The notes beneath the pieces were generated by a model, which was given only the letters and a program-made list of their open reading frames with translations, was not told the DNA's origin and did not search any database. A program made the position numbers and the translations under genes. DNA of 64,000 bases from Telluria sp042683405 (GTDB lineage: Bacteria; Pseudomonadota; Gammaproteobacteria; Burkholderiales; Burkholderiaceae_D), in contig NZ_JBHUJS010000003.1 in NCBI RefSeq assembly GCF_042683405.1, positions 620,001-684,000 of the forward strand, written 5' to 3'. How positions within the stretch are numbered: the stretch's first letter is position 1; the number at the start of each line of letters is the position of its first letter. Below are positions 47,724 to 56,375 of this stretch, piece after piece.

Positions 47724-48128
47724 GTGATCAAACAGGTCGGGAATACGGTCATCCGTCCCCTGCACAGGTCGACCTGCCATTGCGGCGCGGTCGAACTCGA
47801 GCTGAGCCTGCCGGACGGGATCGTGGACCCGCGCCGCTGCGACTGCTCCATTTGCCGGCGCAAGGGCGCCATCGCCGCCTCGGTTCCGCTCGCGGGACTG
47901 CGCATCGTCAAGGGCGCCGACGTGCTGAAGGAGTACCGGTTCAACACGATGGCGGCGCGCCACTTCTTCTGTTCCGTGTGCGGCATCTACACGCACCACC
48001 AGCGCCGCTCCAACCCCGACCAGTACGGTTACAACGTCGGCTGCCTGGAGGGCGTCAATCCGTTCGAGCTAGGGGAGATTCCGACCAATGACGGCGTCAA
48101 TCATCCGGCCGACCGCAAGCTGCCGTGA
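47724..48128 (+). CDS. GFA family (glutathione-dependent formaldehyde-activating/CENP-V) protein
   Basis: 134 residues. The start is GTG at 47724, chosen because GGAGG lies seven bases upstream. Zinc-binding cysteines follow the GFA pattern: CHCGAVE, CDCSICRRKG, and FCSVCGIYTHH. The name derives from Gfa of Paracoccus, whose enzymatic role is uncertain, so a chemical function cannot be assigned. Last gene of the darP-to-GFA run. Confidence 0.88.
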   Translation: MIKQVGNTVIRPLHRSTCHCGAVELELSLPDGIVDPRRCDCSICRRKGAIAASVPLAGLRIVKGADVLKEYRFNTMAARHFFCSVCGIYTHHQRRSNPDQYGYNVGCLEGVNPFELGEIPTNDGVNHPADRKLP

Positions 48129-48146
48129 GCGCGGCTCGCGCGGTAA

Positions 48147-48968
48147 TCAGGACGGCTGCCTGAGCCACTCCGTCGGCGCCATCCCGCACCAGGACGAAAA
48201 CGCCTTGCTGAACGCGGGCTGATGCCGGTAGCCGACGGTCAGGGCGACTTCCTTGACCGAGCGGCCCTCCAGCAGCAGGCTCCTGGCCAGGTTCATGCGC
48301 CACCCGGTCAGGTACCTGGCCGGGGCCATCCCCACCACGTCGCGGAAGCGGTTGATGAACGTCGTGCGCGACATGCGCGCGAGGGCGGCCATGTCCTGCA
48401 GCGGCCATGGGCGTCCCGGATCGGCGTGCAGCGCGGACAAGACGGGCGCGAGCTGGAGGTCCGACAGGCCCGCGAGCACGCCCTTGCTGATCATGTTCGC
48501 CTTCCAGGCGTGGCGTATCAGGTGCACCACCAGCACGCCGCACAGGCCATCGACGATCAATTCCTTGCCGATGTCGTCGGCCGCCTCCTCCGCCATCAGG
48601 AGCTCCAGGGTGGCCGACAGCCCGTCCGCCCCCGCGAGCGGCACGCACATCACATCGGGCAGCGCCTGCGCGATCGGGTTGTGGGTGGCATGGGCGAAGC
48701 GCACGTTCGCACACAGTAGCGAAACCGGCTCGCCGGCCGGCACCACCAGCTGGTGGTCGAACGCGCGCGGATAGAACACCAGGCTCGGTTCCAGCACGTG
48801 CAGTGGCGGACCTTGCCGGTGCAGCATGTGCACCGTGCCCTTGCGCACCAGGTGCAGCTGCCCCACCCCGTCGCTGGCCCGGAATTGATTCTGGCCGCAG
48901 AAGTCGCCCCTATAAAACACGGACGTGCTGAATCCAAAGCGCGGCAACAGGGTAAGTAGAGTATCCAT
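48147..48968 (-). CDS. AraC family transcriptional regulator
   Basis: 273 residues from ATG 48968 (MDTLLTLLPRFGF). An N-terminal cupin ligand domain of the AraC_binding_2/cupin_6 type (about 15-180) is followed by two helix-turn-helix motifs in about 175-270: LQDMAALARMSRTTFINRFRD and VKEVALTVGYRHQPAFSKAF. Cupin_6 AraC proteins often control adjacent oxidoreductase or efflux genes, but none are divergent here; the neighbour is a chemoreceptor. A longer in-frame start at 49073 lies across palindromic sequence and is less likely. Confidence 0.9.
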   Translation of the reverse strand: MDTLLTLLPRFGFSTSVFYRGDFCGQNQFRASDGVGQLHLVRKGTVHMLHRQGPPLHVLEPSLVFYPRAFDHQLVVPAGEPVSLLCANVRFAHATHNPIAQALPDVMCVPLAGADGLSATLELLMAEEAADDIGKELIVDGLCGVLVVHLIRHAWKANMISKGVLAGLSDLQLAPVLSALHADPGRPWPLQDMAALARMSRTTFINRFRDVVGMAPARYLTGWRMNLARSLLLEGRSVKEVALTVGYRHQPAFSKAFSSWCGMAPTEWLRQPS

Positions 48969-48987
48969 AGGATGGTCGCGTATCAAG

Positions 48988-49068
48988 TTCGTACGAATGC
49001 GTATGCATTCGCCAGTTCTGTAACGAATTCTACGACATAGTTGACGTATCATTTCCGTCAAGTAACAA
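48988..49068. promoter_or_regulatory. Palindromes between the araC-type and chemoreceptor genes
   Basis: TTCGTACGAA (48988-48997) overlaps the inverted repeat CGAATGC-GTAT-GCATTCG (48994-49011), 20-43 bp ahead of the AraC-type start: candidate operator for autoregulation. Further right, TTGACG (49041-49046) and CGTCAA (49056-49061) form another inverted repeat. TTGACG with TAACAA (49063-49068, 16-bp spacer) could be a promoter for the chemoreceptor gene. Confidence 0.45.
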
Positions 49069-49151
49069 ATCATGTGCTATTTGCAGCACACCCCCTCAAC
49101 CGACGCCGCCGGGTACCTGTCCATCAAGTACCTGGCGCTGCATTTTCCCGG

Positions 49152-50801
49152 ATGCGAATCGTGACCCTCTTTTCGAACATGCGAATCGGTACCAAGCTCA
49201 TGGTCGGCTTCGGCCTGGTCATTGCCCTTCTTGCCATCCTCAGCGCCGTGTCGATCGTGCAGACCCGGTTGACGCAGGACCAGCTCAGGCATCAGCACTG
49301 GTCGCGCACCGCGAAACTCGACCAGCTGTACGTGATGCGCGAAGCGCTGGGCCAGACCGGCCTGGCAGCGCGCAACGCCTTCATCTTCACCAGCGAGGCG
49401 GACGCCAGGAACGAGCTGCGCCTGCTGGACGAGCAGAAGGCCATCTACCTGGCGGCGCTCGAGCGCCTGGTGCCCCTGCTCGAAGGCGATCCCAATTTCG
49501 TCATCGCACGCAAGGACCTGCTCCAGATGGCGCAGGAGCTCACGCGTCCGCGCCAGTACCGGGAAGCCGGGAACATGGCGGAATTCGGCCGCTTCCTGGT
49601 CGAGGAATGCAGCCCCTTGCGCCGCAAGATCGTCGCCGAGATCGACATGGTCATCAAGGCGGTAGAGCAATCGGTGGAAAGCGAGCGCCAGGCGCTGGAA
49701 CGATCGACCGAGCAATCGCGCCTGCTGGTCCTTGCGATCTCCGCCATCGCGATCGGGATTGGCGCGGCTGTCGCGGTGCTGATCACGCGCGGCCTGCTCA
49801 AGCAGCTGGGCGGGGAACCGGACCAGGTGCGCCATATCGCGAGCCGGATCGCCACCGGCGACCTGACCGTGGCCATCCCGGCGCGCGAAGGCGACACGGC
49901 CAGCGTCATCGCCGCGATGCGGGAAATGCGCGACAGCCTGGCCGGCATCGTGGCGCAGATCCGCTCCGGTGCGGACACGATCGCCGCCGGCTCGGGCCAG
50001 ATCGCCAGCGGGAACCTGGACCTTTCCGCGCGAACCGAGCAGCAGGCCAGCGCGCTCGAGCAGACCTCGTCCTCGATGGTGGAAATGACCGCCACGGTGC
50101 GCGGGAACGCGGACAATGCCCAGCAGGCCAACGACCTGGCCTCGGCCGCGTCGGCGGTTGCGGTCAAGGGCGGGCAGGTGGTGTCCCAAGTGGTCGATAC
50201 GATGGGGGCGATCAATGCCTCCGCGCGGAAGATTTCGGAGATCATCGGTGTCATCGACGGCATCGCATTCCAGACCAATATCCTGGCCCTGAACGCCGCG
50301 GTGGAAGCGGCGCGCGCGGGCGAACAGGGACGCGGATTCGCTGTGGTCGCGACCGAAGTGCGCAATCTCGCCCAGCGTTCGGCTGCCGCCGCCAGGGAGA
50401 TCAAGGGCCTGATCGAGGAATCGGTCGGCAAGGTCGAATCGGGCAGCGCGCTGGTCGACCAGGCCGGGCGCACGATGGACGACATCCTGCACAGCATTCG
50501 CGGGGTCAACGACATCATGCAGGAAATCGCCGCGGCCAGCCGCGAACAGACGGCCGGCATCAGCCAGATCAACAGCGCCATCGCCCACATGGATGAGAAC
50601 ACCCAGCAGAACGCGGCGCTGGTGGACGAATCGGCGTCGGCGGCGCAAAGCATGCAGGAGCAGGCGCAGCACCTGGCCAGCCTGGTCAGCACCTTCCGGC
50701 TCGACACCCACGCCGGCGCAGAAGCGGGCCTGCGCAGGCCGGCGCCCAAAGCACGGCCAGCGGCGCGAACCCGCCTTGCCGCGCCCTCCTACCCGCGCTG
50801 A
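49152..50801 (+). CDS. Methyl-accepting chemotaxis protein
   Basis: 549 residues. TM1 about 14-34, a four-helix-bundle-type periplasmic domain (about 35-195, rich in Leu/Arg helices), TM2 about 196-218, HAMP about 219-272, and a cytoplasmic signalling domain with the conserved tip IDGIAFQTNILALNAAVEAARAGEQGRGFAVVA, where CheA and CheW bind. The tail is Arg/Ala/Pro-rich without an NWETF receptor-modification pentapeptide. The ligand is unknown. Start alternatives are 49152 and 49179; neither has a strong ribosome site. The 3' end overlaps the convergent gene by 13 bp. Confidence 0.93.
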   Translation: MRIVTLFSNMRIGTKLMVGFGLVIALLAILSAVSIVQTRLTQDQLRHQHWSRTAKLDQLYVMREALGQTGLAARNAFIFTSEADARNELRLLDEQKAIYLAALERLVPLLEGDPNFVIARKDLLQMAQELTRPRQYREAGNMAEFGRFLVEECSPLRRKIVAEIDMVIKAVEQSVESERQALERSTEQSRLLVLAISAIAIGIGAAVAVLITRGLLKQLGGEPDQVRHIASRIATGDLTVAIPAREGDTASVIAAMREMRDSLAGIVAQIRSGADTIAAGSGQIASGNLDLSARTEQQASALEQTSSSMVEMTATVRGNADNAQQANDLASAASAVAVKGGQVVSQVVDTMGAINASARKISEIIGVIDGIAFQTNILALNAAVEAARAGEQGRGFAVVATEVRNLAQRSAAAAREIKGLIEESVGKVESGSALVDQAGRTMDDILHSIRGVNDIMQEIAAASREQTAGISQINSAIAHMDENTQQNAALVDESASAAQSMQEQAQHLASLVSTFRLDTHAGAEAGLRRPAPKARPAARTRLAAPSYPR

Positions 50802-51370
50802 ACGTAGTCGTCCGCCCCCGGCAGCGGGAGCGCGTCGCCCGGCGGCGCCGGGGTGCGGGCCGCATTCATCACCATCGCCAGCAGGGTGTAATAGCCATTG
50901 ATGCCGACCAGGTCGGTCACGCCCTGCTCGCCGAACTGCGCCAGCGCGCGCGCCCAGGTCGCGTCCGAGACGCGCTTGTTCACCAGCAGCTCGAGCGAGA
51001 AGTCGTACACCGCCTGCTCGTCCGGGTAGAGCTGGTGCGGACGCGTCCAGTTGGCGATTGCGTCCACCACATGGGGCGCGATGCCGGCCTCCAGGGCGAT
51101 CGGCGCGTGGATGGCCCACTCCACCTGCTGGTCCCACTCGCGCGCGACCAGCAGGATCGCCAGCTCGGTCAGGCGCGTGCCGATCGCGCTGCGGTAGCGC
51201 AGGTAGGCGCCCAGCTGCTGCACCCGATCCATCAATTCAGGGCTGCGCAGCAGCGGCACGAACGGGCCGACCAGTGCGCCGCGCGGACCCTGCACAACCG
51301 CCAGCGCCGCCTCGCGCTGGGCGGGCGTCATGTCACGTTCAGGTATCGGCGGCATGCGGTCGTTCGGCAT
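50789..51370 (-). CDS. Carboxymuconolactone decarboxylase family protein
   Basis: 193 residues from ATG 51370 (MPNDRMPPIPERDMTPAQ). AhpD/CMD-like helical fold with GPFVPLLRSPELMDRVQQLGAYLRY, LTELAILLVAREWDQQVEWAIH and VDAIANWTRP. The usual CxxC redox pair of AhpD is absent, so it is unlikely to be a peroxidase. The enzyme or substrate is not known. Divergent from the aminotransferase gene. Confidence 0.85.
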   Translation of the reverse strand: MPNDRMPPIPERDMTPAQREAALAVVQGPRGALVGPFVPLLRSPELMDRVQQLGAYLRYRSAIGTRLTELAILLVAREWDQQVEWAIHAPIALEAGIAPHVVDAIANWTRPHQLYPDEQAVYDFSLELLVNKRVSDATWARALAQFGEQGVTDLVGINGYYTLLAMVMNAARTPAPPGDALPLPGADDYVQRG

Positions 51371-51464
51371 GAAACGATATTTGCATGCGGAAAGATATGG
51401 ATCAACAGCCTGCGTCAAATGGCCGCGTATCGTGCGCATTCCACCATGACACGACGGAGGGACC

Positions 51465-52802
51465 ATGACGCGCATCATGCACCGCAACCTGCGCCATACG
51501 CCGCCGGTGGCGGTTTCCGCCAGCGGGATCCGCATCACGGACAGCGCCGGAAACAGCTATATCGACGCTTCCGGCGGCGCGGCCGTGTCTTCGCTGGGAC
51601 ATGCCCACCCGGCGGTGCTCGATGCGATCCGCAGCCAGCTCGACAAGGTCGCGTACGCGCACACCTCGTTCTTCACCACCGAGGTGGCCGAGGAACTGGC
51701 CGAGCGGCTCGGCCGCAATGCGCCGGGCGGCGACAGCGAGGTGTACCTGGTGTCGGGCGGCTCCGAAGCCATCGAGACGGCGCTCAAGTTCGCGCGCCAG
51801 TACTACCTGGAGACGGGCCAGCCGCAGCGCGCGCGCTTTGTCGCGCGCCGCCAGAGCTATCACGGCAATACGCTGTGTGCGCTGGGGGTGGGCGGCAACG
51901 AATGGCGGCGCAAGCCGTTCGCGCCGCTGCTGCCGGAGGTGATCCGGGTGTCGGCCTGCTACGAATACCGTGGCCGCAGCGAGACGCAGACACGCGACCA
52001 GTACACCGCCATGCTGCTGCGCGAACTGGAGGCGGCCATCCTGCAGGCCGGGCCGTCGCACGTGATCGGCTTCGTGGCCGAGCCGGTAGTGGGGGCCACC
52101 GGGGGCGCCATTCCGCCCACGCCCGGCTACTTCCGCGGCGTGCGGGCACTGTGCGACAAGTACGGGATCCTGTTCATCGCGGACGAAGTCATGTGCGGGA
52201 TGGGCCGCTGCGGCACCATGTATGCGATCGAGCAGGACGGGGTGGAACCGGACATCGTCACCGTGGCCAAGGGCCTCGGCGCGGGCTACCAGCCGGTGGG
52301 CGCGGTGATCGTGAAGCGCGCGCTGGTCGAGCAGCTGCGGCTGCGCAGCGGCGTGTTCCAGCACGGGCACACCTACACCGGGCATCCGGTGGCGGCGGCG
52401 GCCGCGCTGGCGGTGCAGAAGGTGCTGGAGCAGCAGGACCTGCTGGCGCAGGTGCAGGCGCGTGGCGCCTACCTGCAGCGCGCGTTAAGGGAGGCGCTGG
52501 CCAGCCACGAGTTTGTGGGCGACGTGCGCGGCCGCGGGCTGCTGGCCGGCGTGGAGCTGGTCGAGGACCGCGCCACTCGTCGTCCCTTCCCGCCGTCGCG
52601 CAAGCTGCACGCCGCGATCAAGGCGCGTGCGCTGGAGAACGGATTGATGGTGTATCCGATGGGAGGCACCATCGATGGCGAGAGCGGCGACCATGTGCTG
52701 CTGGCCCCGCCCTTCATCGCGACCGAGGCGGACCTGGATGAGATCGTGTCGCGGCTGGTCGACGCGATCGACGCGGCTGTTTGCGAGCCAGCTGGCGCAT
52801 GA
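51465..52802 (+). CDS. Class III pyridoxal-phosphate aminotransferase
   Basis: 445 residues. Fold-type I omega-aminotransferase with the glycine-rich site VSGGSEAIETALKFARQY, IADEVMCGMGRCG (Asp binding the PLP ring nitrogen) and the Schiff-base Lys269 in VAKGLGAGYQP. C-terminal Arg-containing and VLLAPPFIATEADLD segments are typical of the group that takes beta-alanine, taurine or diamine substrates and pyruvate. The exact amine is unpredictable. It has a good ribosome site CGGAGGGACC and no obvious operon partner. Confidence 0.9.
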   Translation: MTRIMHRNLRHTPPVAVSASGIRITDSAGNSYIDASGGAAVSSLGHAHPAVLDAIRSQLDKVAYAHTSFFTTEVAEELAERLGRNAPGGDSEVYLVSGGSEAIETALKFARQYYLETGQPQRARFVARRQSYHGNTLCALGVGGNEWRRKPFAPLLPEVIRVSACYEYRGRSETQTRDQYTAMLLRELEAAILQAGPSHVIGFVAEPVVGATGGAIPPTPGYFRGVRALCDKYGILFIADEVMCGMGRCGTMYAIEQDGVEPDIVTVAKGLGAGYQPVGAVIVKRALVEQLRLRSGVFQHGHTYTGHPVAAAAALAVQKVLEQQDLLAQVQARGAYLQRALREALASHEFVGDVRGRGLLAGVELVEDRATRRPFPPSRKLHAAIKARALENGLMVYPMGGTIDGESGDHVLLAPPFIATEADLDEIVSRLVDAIDAAVCEPAGA

Positions 52803-52889
52803 GCGGGCGACTGTCGTGACAATCCGGGAGTTTTCCCGTTACGGGGCGCTGGTAGACTGGGGCGATCGCCAATCTCTTCGGGGGCATGT

Positions 52890-53324
52890 ATGACACGCGC
52901 GCTTCGCATTATTGCTTTGATCTCGAGTACCGCCATCGGTGTGCCGTTTGCGCAGGCTGCTTGCGATGTGCAGTCGGTGACCGTATCAAGCGGAAAATCC
53001 GAACTGATGCGATGGGACGTCGTCCCGGGGGAAGTACGGCCGGTCAAGCTCCCCAATGGATTTGAACTGGGACTACAGATCGAACCGGCACCGGAAGAGA
53101 AGAACCGGGCGTTCGAGAAGGCATTTCCCGACAGGGCGCCCGCCGAATTGCTGAAGATTGCACTGTTCGATCTCACCCAACGTCAACCCAGGCTGATTAC
53201 CTACACGTATGGCGACACGAACTCGCTCCAGGGATATGGCCCAAGGGGCGGAGCTGCCAGGGCAGTGGAAGTCGGCGAACCTGGCATCTTGCTGACCCTG
53301 AAGAAGCAAGCCTGCCCGCGCTAG
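52890..53324 (+). CDS. Small exported protein of unknown function
   Basis: 144 residues with a signal peptide (MTRALRIIALISSTAIGVPFAQA). The mature part has two Cys (ACDVQ near the start and QACPR at the end) that may form a disulfide linking both ends. Strand-rich middle (FELGLQIEPAPEEKN, ELLKIALFDLT, LITYTYGDTNSLQGYG). No family recognised. It is 87 bp after the aminotransferase and convergent with the FAH gene. Confidence 0.65.
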   Translation: MTRALRIIALISSTAIGVPFAQAACDVQSVTVSSGKSELMRWDVVPGEVRPVKLPNGFELGLQIEPAPEEKNRAFEKAFPDRAPAELLKIALFDLTQRQPRLITYTYGDTNSLQGYGPRGGAARAVEVGEPGILLTLKKQACPR

Positions 53325-53335
53325 AGCCGGGCGTT

Positions 53336-53363
53336 GGGGACGGTCCCCGCTGGGACCGTCCCC
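53336..53363. terminator. GGGGAC-type perfect hairpin in a convergent gap
   Basis: Perfect 12-bp stem GGGGACGGTCCC (53336-53347) / GGGACCGTCCCC (53352-53363) with loop CGCT, between the exported-protein and FAH gene ends. The cleanest member of the repeated palindrome set. It has only CTT after it, not a long T-run. Confidence 0.6.
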
Positions 53364-53367
53364 CTTC

Positions 53368-54210
53368 CTATGCCACGACTTCGGATTGCTGCTCGCCGAG
53401 GCCGGGGATGCCGAGGCGGAGCTTGTCGCCGCGCTTGAGGAAGCGCGGCGGCGTGCGCGCCATGCCCACGCCCGGCGGCGTGCCGGTGGCGATGATGTCG
53501 CCCGGCTCCAGCGTCATGAACTGCGAGATGTAGCTCACCAGGAACGGCACCTTGAAGATCATGGTGCCGGTGTTCCCGGTCTGCATGCGCTTGCCGTTGA
53601 CGTCGAGGTACAGGTCCAGGTCGTCCATGTCCCACATCTCGTCGCGCGTCACCAGCCACGGGCCGACCGGGCCGAAGGTGTCGCAGCCTTTACCCTTGGT
53701 CCACTGGCCGCCGCCGCGCTCCTTCTGGTACTCGCGCTCGGAGACATCGTTCACGACGCAGAAGCCCGCCACGTACTTCATCGCGTCCGCTTCGTCCACG
53801 TGCTTGGCGCGGGTGCCGATGACGACGCCCAGCTCCACTTCGAAGTCGGTGCGCCTGGAACCCGGCGGCAGCACGATGGGGTCGTCCGGTCCGTTCAGGC
53901 AGGTGGTCGCCTTGAGGAAGATGATCGGCTCCTTCGGCACCTGCGCGCCGGTTTCGGCCGCGTGGTCGGCATAGTTCAGGCCCACGCCGATGAATTTTCC
54001 GACCCGCGAAACCGGCACGCCGATGCGCGGATTGCCGCGCACCGCAGGCAGTGTCGCGGGATCGATCCTGGCGAGCTTGCGCAGTGCCTTGTCGTTCAGT
54101 TGCCCGGGGTCGATGTCGGGGATGATGCCGGACAGGTCGCGGATGCGGCCCTCGTCGTCGAACAGTCCCGGCTTCTCTTTGCCGGGGCGGCCATAGCGTA
54201 ATAGTTTCAT
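53368..54210 (-). CDS. Fumarylacetoacetate hydrolase family protein
   Basis: 280 residues, FAH fold with the metal and catalytic motifs GVGLNYADHAAE, FLKATTCLNGP, DFEVELGVVIG and GDIIATGTPPGVG. The small N-terminal domain (1-about 70) is present. This group includes isomerase/decarboxylase and acylpyruvate hydrolase activities on 2-oxo acid intermediates. The substrate is not deducible, and no aromatic-degradation gene adjoins. It overlaps the upstream permease gene by 4 bp (ATGA). Confidence 0.9.
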   Translation of the reverse strand: MKLLRYGRPGKEKPGLFDDEGRIRDLSGIIPDIDPGQLNDKALRKLARIDPATLPAVRGNPRIGVPVSRVGKFIGVGLNYADHAAETGAQVPKEPIIFLKATTCLNGPDDPIVLPPGSRRTDFEVELGVVIGTRAKHVDEADAMKYVAGFCVVNDVSEREYQKERGGGQWTKGKGCDTFGPVGPWLVTRDEMWDMDDLDLYLDVNGKRMQTGNTGTMIFKVPFLVSYISQFMTLEPGDIIATGTPPGVGMARTPPRFLKRGDKLRLGIPGLGEQQSEVVA

Positions 54211-55346
54211 GCGTCCTTCTTGTTGGATTCGTTCGCCTCAACCGGCGTGCGCACATTGTCGCCCAGGAGGTCCTGCACGTACAGCATGCTGACCAGCACT
54301 GCGAGCATGGCGGTGAGCGGCGTCGCCAGCGCCACCCCGGCCAGGCCGAAGAAGGCGCCCATCAGGACCTGCATGATGATCGTCAGCGCCGGCGGCAGGG
54401 ACACCATCTTCCTGGTCACCAGCGGTTCGAGCAGGTAGCCCTCCATCATCTGGATCCCCACGAACAGGAGGACGACCGAGAGCGCCAGTTCGGGGCTGAT
54501 CGACAGCGCGATCAGCACCGCGGGCACGCCGGCCATCAGCGGGCCGAGGTAGGGAATGAAGTCCAGCAGGCCCGCGATGATCCCGAGGATTAGCGCCAGA
54601 GGCACGTCAAGCAGCGTCAGGCCGGTGGCGGTGGCGATGCCGACCACCACCATCGAGAAGAACTTCCCGAACATCCAGCGCGCCAGCGTGAGGCCGATTT
54701 CGTCCAGCACCTCGCGGGCGCGGGCGCGCTTGCGCTTGGGGACCAGCGTGACGATGCCGTCGATGTACAGGAAGGGCTGCAGCGCGAAGTAAATCCCGAC
54801 GAAAATGATGATCACCGTGTTGCCGAGCGCACCCAGCACGCCGGAGAAGAACAGCCCGGCGCGCGGCAGCAGGTCGCCCACCGACTTTTTCAGCTGCTCG
54901 GTGCTGGGCAGTTCGCCGAGGATGGCTTTCAGGGCAGGGTTCTTGGCCGCTTTCTCGTGCAACTGGTCGAGCGTCTCCGGAATGGCCGTGGACAGCTGGT
55001 GCGCCTGATCGCTGATTTGCGGCGCCATCAGGTATGCGCCGCCGCCGATGATCCCGGCCAGCAGGACCACCACCAGCGCCAGCGCGAACGGCCTGCGCAT
55101 CGGCACCAGCTTGCGCACGCGCTGGCTGGCTTCGTACAGCAGGATGGCGAACAGGATGCAGGCAAAGATCAGCAGCAGTGCATGCGAGGCATACCAGAGC
55201 GCGGCCAGCGCCAGCAGGAAGATGACGGCCAGCCCGTCCACCAGCGCGACCCGGTGCAGGAAGCTGCGCTCGGAACCGGAGCCGGGCGCATTCCGCGCGC
55301 TGCGCGGTTGCTCGGTGTCGTCAGGGGCGCGGGTGTCTTCGGTCAT
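54207..55346 (-). CDS. AI-2E family transporter (PerM/YhhT-like)
   Basis: 379 residues, about seven to eight membrane helices, first at about 33-70. The large periplasmic or membrane-associated middle (about 100-170) and the end motifs GLLDFIPYLGPLMAGVPAVLIAL and GVALATPLTAMLAVLVSMLYV are characteristic. Members include a proposed AI-2 exporter and Na+/H+ antiporters. It starts 3 bp after a cytochrome c gene and overlaps the FAH gene, so all are probably one transcript. Confidence 0.9.
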   Translation of the reverse strand: MTEDTRAPDDTEQPRSARNAPGSGSERSFLHRVALVDGLAVIFLLALAALWYASHALLLIFACILFAILLYEASQRVRKLVPMRRPFALALVVVLLAGIIGGGAYLMAPQISDQAHQLSTAIPETLDQLHEKAAKNPALKAILGELPSTEQLKKSVGDLLPRAGLFFSGVLGALGNTVIIIFVGIYFALQPFLYIDGIVTLVPKRKRARAREVLDEIGLTLARWMFGKFFSMVVVGIATATGLTLLDVPLALILGIIAGLLDFIPYLGPLMAGVPAVLIALSISPELALSVVLLFVGIQMMEGYLLEPLVTRKMVSLPPALTIIMQVLMGAFFGLAGVALATPLTAMLAVLVSMLYVQDLLGDNVRTPVEANESNKKDA

Positions 55347-55349
55347 GAA

Positions 55350-55721
55350 TTATTGTCCGGTCAGGAGATAGGCGGCCATGTCGGATGCATCCTGCTGCGT
55401 CACGTCGAGCGCCGGCATGGCGGTGGGCGGATCGAATTCCTGCGGGTTGCGGATCCAGCGCACCAGGTTGGCGTGGTTGTTGGGTATCCGCCCCGCGATG
55501 AATTTGCGCTGTGCGAACTCTTCGAGCGAGGGACCGACGTAAACCCGCGGTCCCGTCACGCCCTTGATCATGTGGCAGGACTGGCAGCCGTACTGCGCGA
55601 GCGCGATCCTGCCGCGCGCCGGGTCGCCTTCCACGCCGCCCGCGCTGGCGCCGCTGCGGCCGCATGCCGCCAGCAGGGCGGCCAGCGCCAGGACGGCGGC
55701 GCAAGCGGCGCGCGCGCTCAC
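55350..55721 (-). CDS. Cytochrome c lipoprotein
   Basis: 123 residues from GTG 55721, overlapping the stop of the upstream cytochrome gene (GTGA). Lipobox LLAACG puts lipidation at Cys20. Single class I heme c site CQSCH (Cys46, Cys49, His50), with the axial Met likely in MPALDVTQ. The region after CxxCH closely resembles the cytochrome at 56376-56789 (YIAGHIPN/FIAGRIPN, NLVRWI) and the C-terminal domain of the subunit II protein. Confidence 0.88.
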   Translation of the reverse strand: MSARAACAAVLALAALLAACGRSGASAGGVEGDPARGRIALAQYGCQSCHMIKGVTGPRVYVGPSLEEFAQRKFIAGRIPNNHANLVRWIRNPQEFDPPTAMPALDVTQQDASDMAAYLLTGQ

Positions 55722-56260
55722 CGCCCCTCTCCCTGCAGGGCCGCGTAGGCCGCGTAATCCTGCGGTGTCAGGCGCGGCAGCTGCTGCATGAACGCGACCA
55801 CGCTCCACAGGTCCTGGTCCGACAGGTGGAATTCCCAGCCCGGCATGCCGGTCATCTTGATGCCGTGGCGCGTAATCCAGTACAACTCGTTCGGTTTCCA
55901 GCGCCGCGCCGCATCGACCAGCGGGCCGGGAACGGGCTGGATGCTCTTGCCGAAATCCTCAGGCGACACGCCGGGCCCACCATGGCACTGCTGGCAGTTG
56001 GCGATGAAGACGGCAGCCCCGCGCCGGACGTGCGCCGCGCCAAGCTGCGGCGCCACGATCCCGCGCGCATGATGACTGACGGAGTGGTGCATCGCCTTTT
56101 CCAGCACGGTGTGCACCACCTGGAAATGCTGCGACGTGCTGCCCACGTTGTACCAGCCGCTCCACACCAGCGCGGCGCCCGCCAGCAGCGACGCCAGCCC
56201 CGCCAGCACCAGGGTGGCGGCTGCGGTCTTGAGGATCAGGCGCGTGCGGCTCGAAGGCAT
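55718..56260 (-). CDS. Membrane-anchored cytochrome c
   Basis: 180 residues, N-terminal anchor (about 9-34), then a linker with many His (HHSVSHHA), and a heme c domain with CQQCH (Cys89, Cys92, His93) and a probable axial Met in IKMTGMPGWEF. The domain resembles class I cytochromes that donate electrons to terminal oxidases. First gene of the leftward unit with the cytochrome lipoprotein, AI-2E permease and FAH gene. Confidence 0.88.
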   Translation of the reverse strand: MPSSRTRLILKTAAATLVLAGLASLLAGAALVWSGWYNVGSTSQHFQVVHTVLEKAMHHSVSHHARGIVAPQLGAAHVRRGAAVFIANCQQCHGGPGVSPEDFGKSIQPVPGPLVDAARRWKPNELYWITRHGIKMTGMPGWEFHLSDQDLWSVVAFMQQLPRLTPQDYAAYAALQGEGR

Positions 56261-56309
56261 CGGTAGGATCAGCTCCTGTCGGTGGTGGGGGGACTTCCTG
56301 GGCGCGTTC

Positions 56310-56375
56310 CGTTAGAAAAATGATATTGTTGTTTCTTGTATTATATATATCCAACGGGGTTTCACAGGATCAAAC
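56310..56375. promoter_or_regulatory. AT-rich divergent promoter region of the cytochrome/oxidase units
   Basis: A 66-bp stretch with a strikingly AT-rich core (TTCTTGTATTATATATAT at about 56333-56350) in an otherwise GC-rich locus. Overlapping TATTAT (56339-56344) and TATATA (56344-56349) are -10 candidates on the plus strand. No convincing -35 or FNR-type site was identified. Confidence 0.45.
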
